16,873 nt of DNA from Calditrichota bacterium (GTDB taxonomy: Bacteria; Zixibacteria; MSB-5A5; GN15; FEB-12): positions 1 to 16,873 of the forward strand of contig DAOWIC010000236.1 in NCBI GenBank assembly GCA_030641085.1, in the 5' to 3' direction. How positions within the stretch are numbered: position 1 is the stretch's first letter; each line of letters starts with the position of its first letter. A model generated the notes under the pieces. It had not been told where the DNA came from and made no database searches. It worked only from the letters and a program-made list of their open reading frames with translations. The translations under genes and the position numbers were made by a program. This document shows, one piece after another, positions 1 through 7,950 of the stretch.

Positions 1-332
1 GGTTATATGTGGCGCCGCATAACGAAATTCTGCACAAAACAGTCGAGATAGGCATTATCGGCGGCGTCATTTTCATAATGCTGATGATATCGGTCTATCG
101 CGATGCACTCAGACTTAGGCGCGGTTCGGATTATGCAAAGATGTTCGGCGGCGGTATGATCGCGGCATCACTCGGTATCTGGTTATGTTCGATGATAAAC
201 TTGCCGCTGTCGGGATCGTCGGGGCTCATTTACTGGCTTTTAGCCGGTATCAGTATAGGATTGTCGAATGAGACCGGGTCTAACGAGCTACAGAAAAATG
301 ATGACAAAGACGTTGTTGAGAACGAGAATTAA
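1..332 (+). CDS. O-antigen ligase/polymerase-like membrane protein, C-terminal fragment
   Basis: This is the 3' end of a gene that begins before the window; the frame is open from base 3 and stops with TAA at 330-332. A GTG at base 9 could be read as a start, but the codons before it (Leu-Tyr) read through, and the segment that follows (His-Asn-Glu-Ile-Leu then a hydrophobic stretch) resembles the conserved end of the last periplasmic loop in O-antigen ligase and Wzy-type polymerases, so it is a fragment. Two membrane segments are visible, at roughly residues 13-27 and 45-84 counted from base 9 (the second stretch may be two helices). A charged cytoplasmic-looking tail of about 20 residues follows. 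Its place directly upstream of an oxidoreductase and a glycosyltransferase supports a role in surface polysaccharide assembly. The exact family (WaaL, Wzy or an exopolysaccharide-specific homologue) cannot be decided from the tail. Confidence 0.6.
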   Translation, partial: LYVAPHNEILHKTVEIGIIGGVIFIMLMISVYRDALRLRRGSDYAKMFGGGMIAASLGIWLCSMINLPLSGSSGLIYWLLAGISIGLSNETGSNELQKNDDKDVVENEN

Positions 333-333
333 T

Positions 334-426
334 ATGGCCATATTCGATAGGAAGAACAGAACACCGGGGGAAAGCAAAGAGATGGCGGACAGGGATATCG
401 CAAAGAACGTTATGGAGAATGTATGA
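334..426 (+). CDS. possible 30-residue microprotein, translationally coupled
   Basis: A short open frame runs from ATG 334 to TGA 424-426. It starts one base after the stop of the membrane protein upstream, and its stop overlaps the ATG of the oxidoreductase gene in the sequence ATGA. The predicted product is 30 residues, hydrophilic and strongly charged, with no membrane segment or signal peptide (begins MAIFDRKNRTPG). Its only ribosome-binding signal is a weak purine run (GAGAACGAGAA) just upstream. Exact filling of the gap between two operon genes is what coupled genes look like, but a 90-base gap can hold such a frame by chance. I do not recognise a family. Confidence 0.35.
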   Translation: MAIFDRKNRTPGESKEMADRDIAKNVMENV

Positions 427-2588
427 AGCAGCTATTGCAGCACAACCGTGAGAAACGCCCGCGCGTGGTGGGTGTGCCGACACCGCAGATGAAAGGCGCC
501 GGGCTTATTGTTGATAACCGATGTTCGCTCATATCGGTCGGTACTGAGCGACAGATGATAGAGCTATCGCAGATGTCGCTGGTCGGCAAGGCGAGGCAGC
601 GTCCGGACCTTGTCAAGCAGGTCCTGGCAAAAGCCAAGAGCGAAGGGATTGCCGCCACCTATAACAAAGTCATGGGTCGCCTGAAGGCACCCACGCCTCT
701 CGGCTACAGCACCGCCGGGAAAGTAACGCAGGTGCACTCCGCCGTGGATAAATTCGCCGTCGGCGACCGGGTCGCCTGTGCCGGGTTCGGCTATGCAAGT
801 CATGCCGAGACAATCTATGTTCCGGCCAACCTGTCCGTGAAGATCCCCGAGGGTGTCAGTTATGAGGAGGCCAGTTTCGTCACACTCGGTGCGATTGCGC
901 TCCAGGGAGTGCGCGTGGCCGATGTCCGACTGGGTGAAACCGTTACCGTGATCGGCCTGGGTCTGCTGGGCCAAATCACGTGCATGCTTTTGGAGGCGTC
1001 CGGTTGTCGCGTTATCGGGATCGATATCGACAAATCGAAATTCGAACTGGCCGAAAAGTGCGGCGCCGAGCTGGCGCTTGAATCCGACAGCGCCACCGTG
1101 CAGCGGGTCATTGATGCCACCTCTGGCCAGGGATCGGATACGGTAATAGTCACCGCCGCGTCTGAGTCTGCCGGACCGGTCGAGACCGCCGGTGAAATCT
1201 GTCGCGAGAAAGGCTCAGTGGTCGTCGTGGGAGCGGTCAAGATGGATGTCCCGCGACCGGCCTACTATAACAAGGAGCTGCAGTTGAAACTATCCCGTTC
1301 GTACGGGCCGGGACGATACGACTACAACTACGAAGAGGCGGGGCACGATTACCCGTTTGGTTATGTTCGCTGGACCGAAAACCGCAACATGGAATCATTT
1401 TTGAAATTGATCGCCAACGAAAAGATAAATGTCAAACAGCTTATCACACATCGTTTTGATATCGCCGACGCCGAGAGGGGTTACGACCTGATTTCGGGTC
1501 GGACCGATGAGACCTGCATGGGTGTTGTCCTGAATTACCCCGAAAGCGATAGCTCGGAGAAGGCGACCCCTCGGCCTGAGAAACCCACCGCCTCGGACGG
1601 AAGTGCGAACCGCCTGAAGATAGGGTTTGTCGGCGCGGGTAACTTCGCTATGGGCGTTCTGCTGCCGCATATCCAGACAATAAAGGCATACCAGCGGAAG
1701 GCGTTGCTTTCGGGAAGCGGTGTGTCGGCGACAACCGCCGCCGAAAGGTTCGACTTTGAGCGGACGGTCTCGACTGTGGAAGATATCCTCGGTGACCCCC
1801 GGATCGGAACTGTCTTTGTGGCTAACCGTCACGATCAGCACGCCGAGCTGGTGATCCGTTCGCTTGAGAATGGCAAGGCGACTTTTGTGGAAAAACCGCT
1901 CTGTCTGACCGAAGAGGAACTGGAGCGGATAATCGCTACCTACCACAAAGGCACGGCGCCGCTGATGATCGGTTTCAACCGACGCTTCGCCCCGACTGTT
2001 GCGAAGATCAAGGAAAGCCTGAGTTCTGTGCGGCACCCGCTTTCGATGCACTACCGCATCAACGCTGGGTTCATTCCCTCCAACACCTGGTTGCAGGACG
2101 CCGAAAGCGGCGGCGGTCGGGTTATCGGCGAGGTCTGTCACTTTATCGATCTGCTCGGATTTATCACCGAATCGCGCCCGATCAAAGTGTATGCCGAGTC
2201 GCTTTCGATGCCGGATGAAAGATACCGCAACGACGACAACCTTCAGATAACGATCAAGTTCGAAAACGGTTCGGTCGGGACGATCAACTATGTCGCCTCC
2301 GGCAACAACCTCGTCTCGAAAGAATATCTGGAGATTTTCGGCGGCGGTACGGCTATCAAGATGGATGATTTCAAGTCGCTCACTATTGCCGACGAAAAGG
2401 GCATTCGCATGAACAAGAAGGGTGCCCAGGATAAAGGACATTACAAAATGCTCGAACGTTTCAGCCAGACGCTTGACGAAAACGACGCCTCGCCGATTCC
2501 GTTCGAACAACTGATCGATTCTACCAGAGCCACTTTTGCCGTATTGGACAGTCTGTCGAGAGGGGAAGCACGATGGATGACCGAATGA
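423..2588 (+). CDS. bi-domain oxidoreductase: zinc-type alcohol dehydrogenase fused to Gfo/Idh/MocA domain
   Basis: The 721-residue product joins two NAD(P)-dependent units. Residues 1-372 form a medium-chain dehydrogenase, with the nucleotide-binding glycine motif GLGLLG at 178-183 and an acidic residue (D201/D203) about 20 residues later. Residues 373-396 are a polar, proline-rich linker. Residues 397-721 form a Gfo/Idh/MocA oxidoreductase with GAGNFA at 404-409, the EKP motif at 490-492 and a His in the later HFIDLLG motif (H573). Fusions of this type are found in capsule and exopolysaccharide clusters and are thought to oxidise or epimerise sugar-linked intermediates; no substrate is established that I can name. 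The start is set by ATG 423 with GGAG at 414-417. The gene overlaps the downstream glycosyltransferase by 16 nt (4 nt if that gene starts at 2585). The assignment to the two-domain family is firm, the substrate unknown. Confidence 0.88.
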   Translation: MKQLLQHNREKRPRVVGVPTPQMKGAGLIVDNRCSLISVGTERQMIELSQMSLVGKARQRPDLVKQVLAKAKSEGIAATYNKVMGRLKAPTPLGYSTAGKVTQVHSAVDKFAVGDRVACAGFGYASHAETIYVPANLSVKIPEGVSYEEASFVTLGAIALQGVRVADVRLGETVTVIGLGLLGQITCMLLEASGCRVIGIDIDKSKFELAEKCGAELALESDSATVQRVIDATSGQGSDTVIVTAASESAGPVETAGEICREKGSVVVVGAVKMDVPRPAYYNKELQLKLSRSYGPGRYDYNYEEAGHDYPFGYVRWTENRNMESFLKLIANEKINVKQLITHRFDIADAERGYDLISGRTDETCMGVVLNYPESDSSEKATPRPEKPTASDGSANRLKIGFVGAGNFAMGVLLPHIQTIKAYQRKALLSGSGVSATTAAERFDFERTVSTVEDILGDPRIGTVFVANRHDQHAELVIRSLENGKATFVEKPLCLTEEELERIIATYHKGTAPLMIGFNRRFAPTVAKIKESLSSVRHPLSMHYRINAGFIPSNTWLQDAESGGGRVIGEVCHFIDLLGFITESRPIKVYAESLSMPDERYRNDDNLQITIKFENGSVGTINYVASGNNLVSKEYLEIFGGGTAIKMDDFKSLTIADEKGIRMNKKGAQDKGHYKMLERFSQTLDENDASPIPFEQLIDSTRATFAVLDSLSRGEARWMTE

Positions 2589-3895
2589 ACATTCTCTACC
2601 TGACTCACTATTTTCCGCCGGAAGTGAACGCGCCCGCACTGCGGGTATCCGAAATGGGTGATCGCTGGGCCGATAAAGGCGCCGATGTTACCGTTTTGAC
2701 CGCGTTTCCGAACCACCCGGACGGTATCATTCCGGAAGAATATCGCGGCATGATGCGTCTGGTGGCGCGGTTTAAGAAGCTGAAACTGATCCGAACCTAT
2801 ATCTACGCCGCCGCCAACAAGGGCTTTATCAAGCGGATTATGAATTACCTGTCGTTTATGTTTTCGTCGGTATTCATGGGTACCTCCAAAGTGGGGCGAC
2901 CGCATGTGCTGATCGCCACCTCGCCGCAGTTTTTTGTCGCCGTGGCCGGGTACGTTATCAGCCGGATCAAGCGCTGCAAGTTCGTTTTCGAAGTGCGCGA
3001 TGTCTGGCCGGAAGAGATTGTCGCGGTCGGCGCGATCAAAAATCGCTTTGTCATCGGCGCTCTCGAAGCGCTGGAGATGTTTCTTTATCGCAAGGCTGAT
3101 CTCGTGGTGGCTGTCGCGCAGGGGACAATCGATATCCTCACCCGTCGCGGAGTGCCGCGTTCCAAACTCGCCCTGATACCGAACGGGGTGGATATCGAGC
3201 ACTTTGCCAGCGCTCCCGATGGTGCTGAGGTGAGAAAACGGCTCGGACTTGAAAACAAATTTGTCGCCTGTTATCTCGGTACGCACGGTATGGCGCACCG
3301 TCTGGGCGATGTCCTCGATGCCGCCAACCAGTTGCGCGATCAGAAGGATATCCGGTTCCTTTTTGTCGGCAACGGCGCTGACAAGCAAAACCTGATTAAC
3401 AGAGCGAAAGAACTAAAGCTCGATAACGTCGTCTTCCACGATCAGATCGGGCGTGAGCAGATTCCCGAATATTACCAGGCGGCGGACCTGTTTTTGGTGC
3501 CGTTGCGCAAAGCTAAGCTCTTTACCAAAAACGTCCCGAGCAAGATCTATGAAATCATGGCCTCACGCCGCCCGATTTTGATCTCTACCGAGGGTGAGTC
3601 GCGGCGACTGGTGGAAAGCGCCGGGGCGGGTATCGGCTCCACGCCGGAAGACGCGCACGAGATGGCGGTGAACATTCTCTTTTTGTATAAAAACAAGAAG
3701 CTCCGTCGCAAGATGGGCGAAGACGGTTACACCTTTGCGCTGGCCAACGCTTCCCGGAAGCGGCTGGCCGACGACTACCTGAATATACTCGAGCGCCTGG
3801 TGGCCGGGGAAACCGATTTCACCAATCAGGCCGACAAAATCAACGTCACTGTCAAACAGCCCGAAATGACGGCAGAGGAAGAAGTGTCGGTTTGA
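2573..3895 (+). CDS. family 4 glycosyltransferase (WbuB/WcaI-like)
   Basis: The 440-residue product has the two-Rossmann GT-B layout. The N-terminal domain opens with NILYLTHYFPPE, followed by a TAFPNHPDG segment (43-51) and FEVRDVWPEE (139-148). This is typical of WbuB/WcaI-type transferases that add a sugar from a nucleotide donor to a lipid-linked acceptor at the inner membrane. The linker into the second domain carries IPNGVDIEHF (202-211). The donor-binding C-terminal domain includes FLFVGNGAD (262-270) and VPSKIYEIMASRRP (321-334). Residues from about 410 on form a polar acidic tail. ATG 2573 has AGGGG at 2561-2565, seven bases away; an in-frame ATG at 2585 makes a tidy ATGA overlap with the upstream stop and begins the conserved sequence, so either may be used. 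An intrinsic terminator follows. The family is secure; donor and acceptor are not predictable. Confidence 0.87.
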   Translation: MDDRMNILYLTHYFPPEVNAPALRVSEMGDRWADKGADVTVLTAFPNHPDGIIPEEYRGMMRLVARFKKLKLIRTYIYAAANKGFIKRIMNYLSFMFSSVFMGTSKVGRPHVLIATSPQFFVAVAGYVISRIKRCKFVFEVRDVWPEEIVAVGAIKNRFVIGALEALEMFLYRKADLVVAVAQGTIDILTRRGVPRSKLALIPNGVDIEHFASAPDGAEVRKRLGLENKFVACYLGTHGMAHRLGDVLDAANQLRDQKDIRFLFVGNGADKQNLINRAKELKLDNVVFHDQIGREQIPEYYQAADLFLVPLRKAKLFTKNVPSKIYEIMASRRPILISTEGESRRLVESAGAGIGSTPEDAHEMAVNILFLYKNKKLRRKMGEDGYTFALANASRKRLADDYLNILERLVAGETDFTNQADKINVTVKQPEMTAEEEVSV

Positions 3896-3928
3896 CCGGA
3901 TTTACCTCCGTAGCGTTTACTATAAGAG

Positions 3929-3958
3929 CCCGGTCGGCAGAGTCGGCCGGGTTTTCTC
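3929..3958 (+). terminator. intrinsic terminator of the polysaccharide gene cluster
   Basis: Left arm CCCGGTCG (3929-3936) pairs with right arm CGGCCGGG (3944-3951), giving eight pairs with one G-T wobble around a seven-base loop. TTTT and further pyrimidines follow immediately. It lies 33 bases after the glycosyltransferase stop on the same strand. Confidence 0.78.
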
Positions 3959-4037
3959 CTGTTAAAGTCCTAAACGCGTCAGCATTTGGTGCCGATTAGA
4001 AGAATAGAGGGTATCATTTTATCTGGCGGATTGAAAG

Positions 4038-5132
4038 ATGAGGTCGTTGCTGACAAAGAGCTTATATAGCGCCACGCTGGCTTTAGCGGTTCTGGTCCTG
4101 CTGGTGGCAGGCTGCCGGGTCAGCTATCTGGATGATTGCGTCCCGCCCGTCTCAAATCTTCGGCCGGTGATGGAGGCGCAGCCCGGCGCATGGTTCTGCT
4201 ACCGGGCAACCGTCCCCGCCAAGGCGGGTTCGACCGTTCGAGTGGATTTCGAGCGATACCCCGGATGGCTGACGGCCAAAGGTGACAGCCTGTTCGGCAC
4301 CGTGCCGGCGGATATATCCGATACCAGCTTTACCGTCATTGTCTCCCGTAATCCGATGGCGGACACATCTCAGGTTCGCTTGCTCACCAACCTGCCATCG
4401 GTCGTGGTTTTCGGCGACACTCGCAGTGATCACACAACCCACCGTCTGATCGCCGGACGCATAATGGAGGCGGAACCGGTCGCGATCTTCCATACCGGTG
4501 ATCTGGTGGAGGATGGTCGCAAGGCGGAACTGTGGGCGGTGTTTAATGAGATAAGCGCCGAATTACTTGCTACCGGGCAGTTTTACCCGGCCCTGGGCAA
4601 CCACGAATGGGGATCGCCACTCTATTTCGACAACTTCGAACTGCCCAACAATGAGCAATGGTATACGATTGATCGCCTTCAAACTCGCTTTATAGTGCTC
4701 AATTCGTGCGGCGAGACCGGAGTCGAATCAGAACAGTATTGCTGGCTGGAGCAGGAGTTGGCCAGTGTACCCGACTCGATCAGGTTTGTAGTGGCAGTCT
4801 TTCATCACCCGCCCTATAGCACCGGCGATCACGGTGAGGATGAAAAAGGGCTGCGCGACAGCTTCTGTCGGTTATTCGAAAAATACGGAGTCGATATAGT
4901 ATTTAATGGTCACGATCATGACTATGAACGTTCCTATTGTAACGGTATCTACTACGTCGTATCGGGTGGAGGCGGAGCGCCTCTCTATGAGCGAACGCGG
5001 GAAGATCGGCGTAGCTTGGTGTGGAAGCAGTCCTACCACTTCTGTAGACTCTCGGTGATCGACGACCGGATGATAGTGACGGTCCACGATTTGGATACGA
5101 AAGTGATTGACCGATTTGAATTGCCGGGATAG
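4038..5132 (+). CDS. calcineurin-like metallophosphoesterase lipoprotein
   Basis: The 364-residue product begins with a lipoprotein signal peptide: charged start, hydrophobic core and lipobox LVAGC with Cys26. Residues about 36-115 look like a small Ig-like domain; the YPGWLTAKGDSLFGTVP segment (74-90) is typical of putative Ig repeats in secreted proteins. The catalytic domain follows, with GDTR (126-129), GDLVEDG (154-160), GNHE (187-190), HHPPY (256-260) and GHDHDYER (291-298). These supply most of the two-metal site of the metallophosphoesterase superfamily. The first motif is D-x-R rather than D-x-H, a variant common near purple-acid-phosphatase-like members. It probably hydrolyses a phosphoester or pyrophosphate at the envelope, but the substrate cannot be read from sequence. 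The ribosome-binding signal is weak (GAAAG close to ATG). A new transcription unit is likely, because a terminator lies upstream. Confidence 0.88.
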   Translation: MRSLLTKSLYSATLALAVLVLLVAGCRVSYLDDCVPPVSNLRPVMEAQPGAWFCYRATVPAKAGSTVRVDFERYPGWLTAKGDSLFGTVPADISDTSFTVIVSRNPMADTSQVRLLTNLPSVVVFGDTRSDHTTHRLIAGRIMEAEPVAIFHTGDLVEDGRKAELWAVFNEISAELLATGQFYPALGNHEWGSPLYFDNFELPNNEQWYTIDRLQTRFIVLNSCGETGVESEQYCWLEQELASVPDSIRFVVAVFHHPPYSTGDHGEDEKGLRDSFCRLFEKYGVDIVFNGHDHDYERSYCNGIYYVVSGGGGAPLYERTREDRRSLVWKQSYHFCRLSVIDDRMIVTVHDLDTKVIDRFELPG

Positions 5133-5229
5133 GCCGGCTGGGCAAGTTGAGTCTTGATCGAGAACGATAGGTTGACTATTCTTTCGGTAGTGGACGGTCT
5201 CAGTGGCCGATCCGAAAGGAGTTTGAGAT

Positions 5230-5733
5230 ATGTTTCGATTCAGAATATTACAATCGGCGTTGGTACTCCTGGCCGCACTGGCGACAGTTTCCGCGCTTGG
5301 CTGTGGCGGTGACACCGTGCTCGGCAACGAAGATAATACCGATCAAGTGCTGCAGCCGAACGATCCGGCCAATCTCAACGGACGTGCCTACTTGCTGACT
5401 TCCTATCTCTGGCGCGACTTCATGCCGGTTGTCGGCGACGACAGCCTGCACACATCATTGACAGCCGCGATCAGAGTCGCTGCCGATGATTCGCTGGCCC
5501 TTCCGGCAACCCTTAGCGCCGACCGGATTTGGGTTATCAACGGTGATGATGTCTGGGAGAGCGATTTCATCGGCGAGCCGTACCCGCTTTCGGATTGCGC
5601 CTTTGAGTGTGTTGCCCGTGGCGGCCCGTTCTGGGAGACCGGTATCACGGTCGATGTTGTCGTACGCTTGGTTGAGAACGGCACCGAGATTCTCGTCGAA
5701 GCGTCGGATGTTGTGATACACCGGACCGATTGA
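5230..5733 (+). CDS. small putative lipoprotein of unknown function
   Basis: The 167-residue product is not one I recognise. It has a basic start, a hydrophobic stretch (residues 6-23) and a Cys at position 25 in the context SALGCGG, a passable but not perfect lipobox. A low-complexity Asp/Asn-rich linker follows to about residue 50. The remainder alternates polar and hydrophobic residues like a beta-sandwich and has a Cys pair near residues 117 and 121. A strong ribosome-binding site (AAAGGAG, 5215-5221) sits eight bases before ATG, so the start is secure. The gene is 97 bases after the phosphoesterase, with no clear terminator between, so the two may be co-transcribed. Its stop is only four bases from the convergent permease stop. 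Confidence 0.7.
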   Translation: MFRFRILQSALVLLAALATVSALGCGGDTVLGNEDNTDQVLQPNDPANLNGRAYLLTSYLWRDFMPVVGDDSLHTSLTAAIRVAADDSLALPATLSADRIWVINGDDVWESDFIGEPYPLSDCAFECVARGGPFWETGITVDVVVRLVENGTEILVEASDVVIHRTD

Positions 5734-5753
5734 CACCTTAGCCGGTGCGTTTT
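5719..5753 (+). terminator. weak hairpin with T-run between convergent genes
   Basis: CACCGG (5719-5724) can pair with CCGGTG (5742-5747) across a 17-base loop, followed by CGTTTTG. It spans the ends of both the small lipoprotein gene and the convergent permease gene. The stem is short and the loop long, so it is only a candidate terminator for the plus-strand gene; no T-run follows on the minus strand. Confidence 0.25.
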
Positions 5754-6841
5754 GAAAATCGTATCGACGAAAAACCGAAAACCACTACACCGATAATAAT
5801 CAACGATATCGTCTGTGGCAGAAGGTCAACAAAGCCGGCGCCCTTCATCATTATACCACGTGTTATTTCCATAAAGTATCGCATCGGATTGAGGTACGTG
5901 ATATACTGCGTCCACTGCGGCATGTTGGCGATCGGCGTAAAAAAGCCCGAAGTGAGCAACGCAAAGATCAAGAAGAACCAGGCAAAAAACATCGCCTGCT
6001 GCTGGGTCGAGGTTACCGTCGAAAAGAACAACCCGATACCCAGGGTGGTCAACAGGTAGAGCGCCGACAGCCCTAACAAAAGCAGGGCCGAGCCGACAAA
6101 TGGCACTTTGAACCACAAGACCCCAAAAGCGAGGGCCAGCGTCAGTTCGATCATCCCGAGCACCGCAAACGGAATCACCTTGCCGGCCAGGAAAGTCCCT
6201 TTCGATATCGGCGTCACCAGAATCTGCTCCAGAGTGCCGGTTTCCTTCTCCCGTACGATTGCCATCGAGGTCAGCAAAACCGTAACTATGGTCAGAAGGG
6301 TGGCGACGATCGCCGGTATCATGTAGTGTACCGACTCCGCCTCCGGATTATACAGCACCCGGTTTCGTACTTTCAGTGGCCTTTCAAGTCCGTAAATATC
6401 CTGTGAAAACTTGCGCGCGATCTGAGCCATGTAACCGGAACCGAGCGAGGCGGAGTTGGCGTCCGTGCCATCGGCGATCAGTCCGACTGTTACCGGCTCG
6501 TTCGTGGTGAGCTTTTCGGAGAAGTCCTCCGGTATCACCAGCGCCATCTCGCGGCTGCCCTCTCTGAAACTCAGGTCCAGATCGAGGACGGAGTGTTCGG
6601 GAGTGGTGGGTGTAAAGTACTTGCCGGCCTCCGTTGACCGGACGAAATCGCGCGAGAGTTGCGTCTGGTCGAAATCGTAAACGTCCAGGCTGATATCTTT
6701 AACCTCCAGATTGGCTACATACCCCAAAAGCAGCAATTGAATGATTGGCAAGGCAAAGATTATCCATACCATAAGTTTGTCGCGGAAGACTTGTATGAAT
6801 TCCTTCTTCACCAGTCCCATGAATGCCTTGTTCATAATCAA
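5738..6841 (-). CDS. ABC-2 type efflux permease, second subunit (YbhR-like)
   Basis: The 367-residue product has the ABC-2 transporter layout. One N-terminal membrane helix (about 24-44) follows a KKEFIQVFRDK amphipathic segment. A large extracytoplasmic domain (about 45-170) comes next, then five further helices (about 172-195, 222-244, 250-272, 284-304, 343-360). The REKETGT motif at 197-203, followed by LEQILVTPIS, is the cytoplasmic signature of this permease family. It is the last gene of the efflux operon; its ATGA start overlaps the stop of the partner permease by four bases. With that partner it should form the heterodimeric membrane channel driven by the two ATPases upstream. In the E. 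coli system the equivalent pair is YbhS/YbhR. The exported substrate is unknown. Confidence 0.9.
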   Translation of the reverse strand: MIMNKAFMGLVKKEFIQVFRDKLMVWIIFALPIIQLLLLGYVANLEVKDISLDVYDFDQTQLSRDFVRSTEAGKYFTPTTPEHSVLDLDLSFREGSREMALVIPEDFSEKLTTNEPVTVGLIADGTDANSASLGSGYMAQIARKFSQDIYGLERPLKVRNRVLYNPEAESVHYMIPAIVATLLTIVTVLLTSMAIVREKETGTLEQILVTPISKGTFLAGKVIPFAVLGMIELTLALAFGVLWFKVPFVGSALLLLGLSALYLLTTLGIGLFFSTVTSTQQQAMFFAWFFLIFALLTSGFFTPIANMPQWTQYITYLNPMRYFMEITRGIMMKGAGFVDLLPQTISLIIIGVVVFGFSSIRFSKRTG

Positions 6842-7950
6842 TCAACCTTCGTCTTGAATTTCAGCGCGGCGATTATGATGAGAATGGTCATCAGTATCAG
6901 CAGGTAAACCGCCTGGATACCCAGCGTTTGAATCCCGGCGCCCTTGAGGAGAATCCCCCGAATGACAATAAGGAAAAACTTAGCCGGGACGATATCGGAT
7001 ATGATTTTCAAAAAGGTCGGCATATTTTTGATCTGGAAGATAAACCCGGAGAGCATTACCGACGGCAGCATGGTCATTATCAGGGCGAGCATCATGGCCA
7101 CCTGCTGAGTTTTTACCAGTGATGAGATCAGGATCCCGATCGAGAGCGCGGCCGAGACATAGATCAGGCCGAAACCTACCAGCAGCAGGCCGGAGCCGGC
7201 AAACGGTATGTCGAACAGGATTCGGGCCAGTACTAAAATCAAGGCGCCGTCGAGGAAGGCCAGAAAAATGTACGGGATGATCTTGCCGATCAGGATGGCC
7301 ATCGGGCTGACCGGAGCGGTCAGTAACTGCTCCATGGTGCCGGTCTCTTTTTCACGCGCGATTGTGATCGAGGTCAGCAGGGCCGAGATCATCATCAGGA
7401 TAATCGCCAGCAGTCCCGGGACGAAGAAATGCGATGACTCCAGGTCCGGGTTAAACAACACCTGGTTGGAAATGCTGATCCCCGGCATCTTCATACCCGG
7501 CGGCATGCGATCCATCAGGTAGCTGTTGACGACCCCCTCGGAGTAGCCCTGCACCGCCGCGGCGAGGGTGTTGTCGGACCCGTCGATGAGCAGCCCCAGT
7601 TCGAACTCCTGCCCGTTTTCGAGCGCCGTGGCCAGACCCGACTTTATTGTCAGGATCGCGATGGCGTCTCCTCGCCGCAGAATCCCCTCCGGATCCGATC
7701 GGTCCGGTTCATAATCGGCGGGACCGAAATAGGTCGAGCGGTAGTAGTAATCGATCAGTTGCCGCGATTCTGCCGTCTGATCGTAATCGATGACACTGAT
7801 AACCACATTGTTAATATCGAGACTGACAGCATAGCCGTAGAGAAAGGTCATCAGCAGTGGCATGGCGATAGCGATAGCCAGCGAACGCGGGTCGCGCAAG
7901 ATATGATAAAGCTCCTTGAGAGCGAGAAAACGAATACTACGCATCGGCAT
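6838..7950 (-). CDS. ABC-2 type efflux permease, first subunit (YbhS-like)
   Basis: Reading from ATG 7950 gives 370 residues. The protein begins MPMRSIRFLALKELYHILRDPR, followed by a membrane helix (about 23-43), an extracytoplasmic domain, and five C-terminal helices. The family motif REKETGT is at 199-205 with MEQLLTAPVS after it. It resembles the other permease in the operon over its whole length, fitting a duplicated pair. The start is not certain. ATG 7950 and ATG 7944 both fall at the usual family start and overlap the upstream ATPase stop by 14 or 8 bases. An in-frame TTG at 7974 has GAGGAG upstream, but that sequence also encodes the conserved ATPase tail LEELFIDL and is probably coincidence. 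Four bases overlap the next permease. Confidence 0.9.
   Translation of the reverse strand: MPMRSIRFLALKELYHILRDPRSLAIAIAMPLLMTFLYGYAVSLDINNVVISVIDYDQTAESRQLIDYYYRSTYFGPADYEPDRSDPEGILRRGDAIAILTIKSGLATALENGQEFELGLLIDGSDNTLAAAVQGYSEGVVNSYLMDRMPPGMKMPGISISNQVLFNPDLESSHFFVPGLLAIILMMISALLTSITIAREKETGTMEQLLTAPVSPMAILIGKIIPYIFLAFLDGALILVLARILFDIPFAGSGLLLVGFGLIYVSAALSIGILISSLVKTQQVAMMLALIMTMLPSVMLSGFIFQIKNMPTFLKIISDIVPAKFFLIVIRGILLKGAGIQTLGIQAVYLLILMTILIIIAALKFKTKVD

Noticed and set aside
1395..2639. A 414-residue open frame on the minus strand opposite the oxidoreductase gene
   Set aside because: It lies fully antisense to a strongly supported gene, has an Arg/His-rich composition and no recognisable motif; high-GC coding DNA often leaves such shadow frames.
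3985..4030. A promoter for the phosphoesterase gene (TTGGTG and TATCAT)
   Set aside because: The spacing is about 20 bases and the match to consensus is poor; a promoter is expected here after the terminator, but I cannot place it.
5115..5145. GCCGG/CCGGC hairpin at the phosphoesterase stop as a terminator
   Set aside because: The stem has five pairs and no T-run follows, so it is too weak to call.
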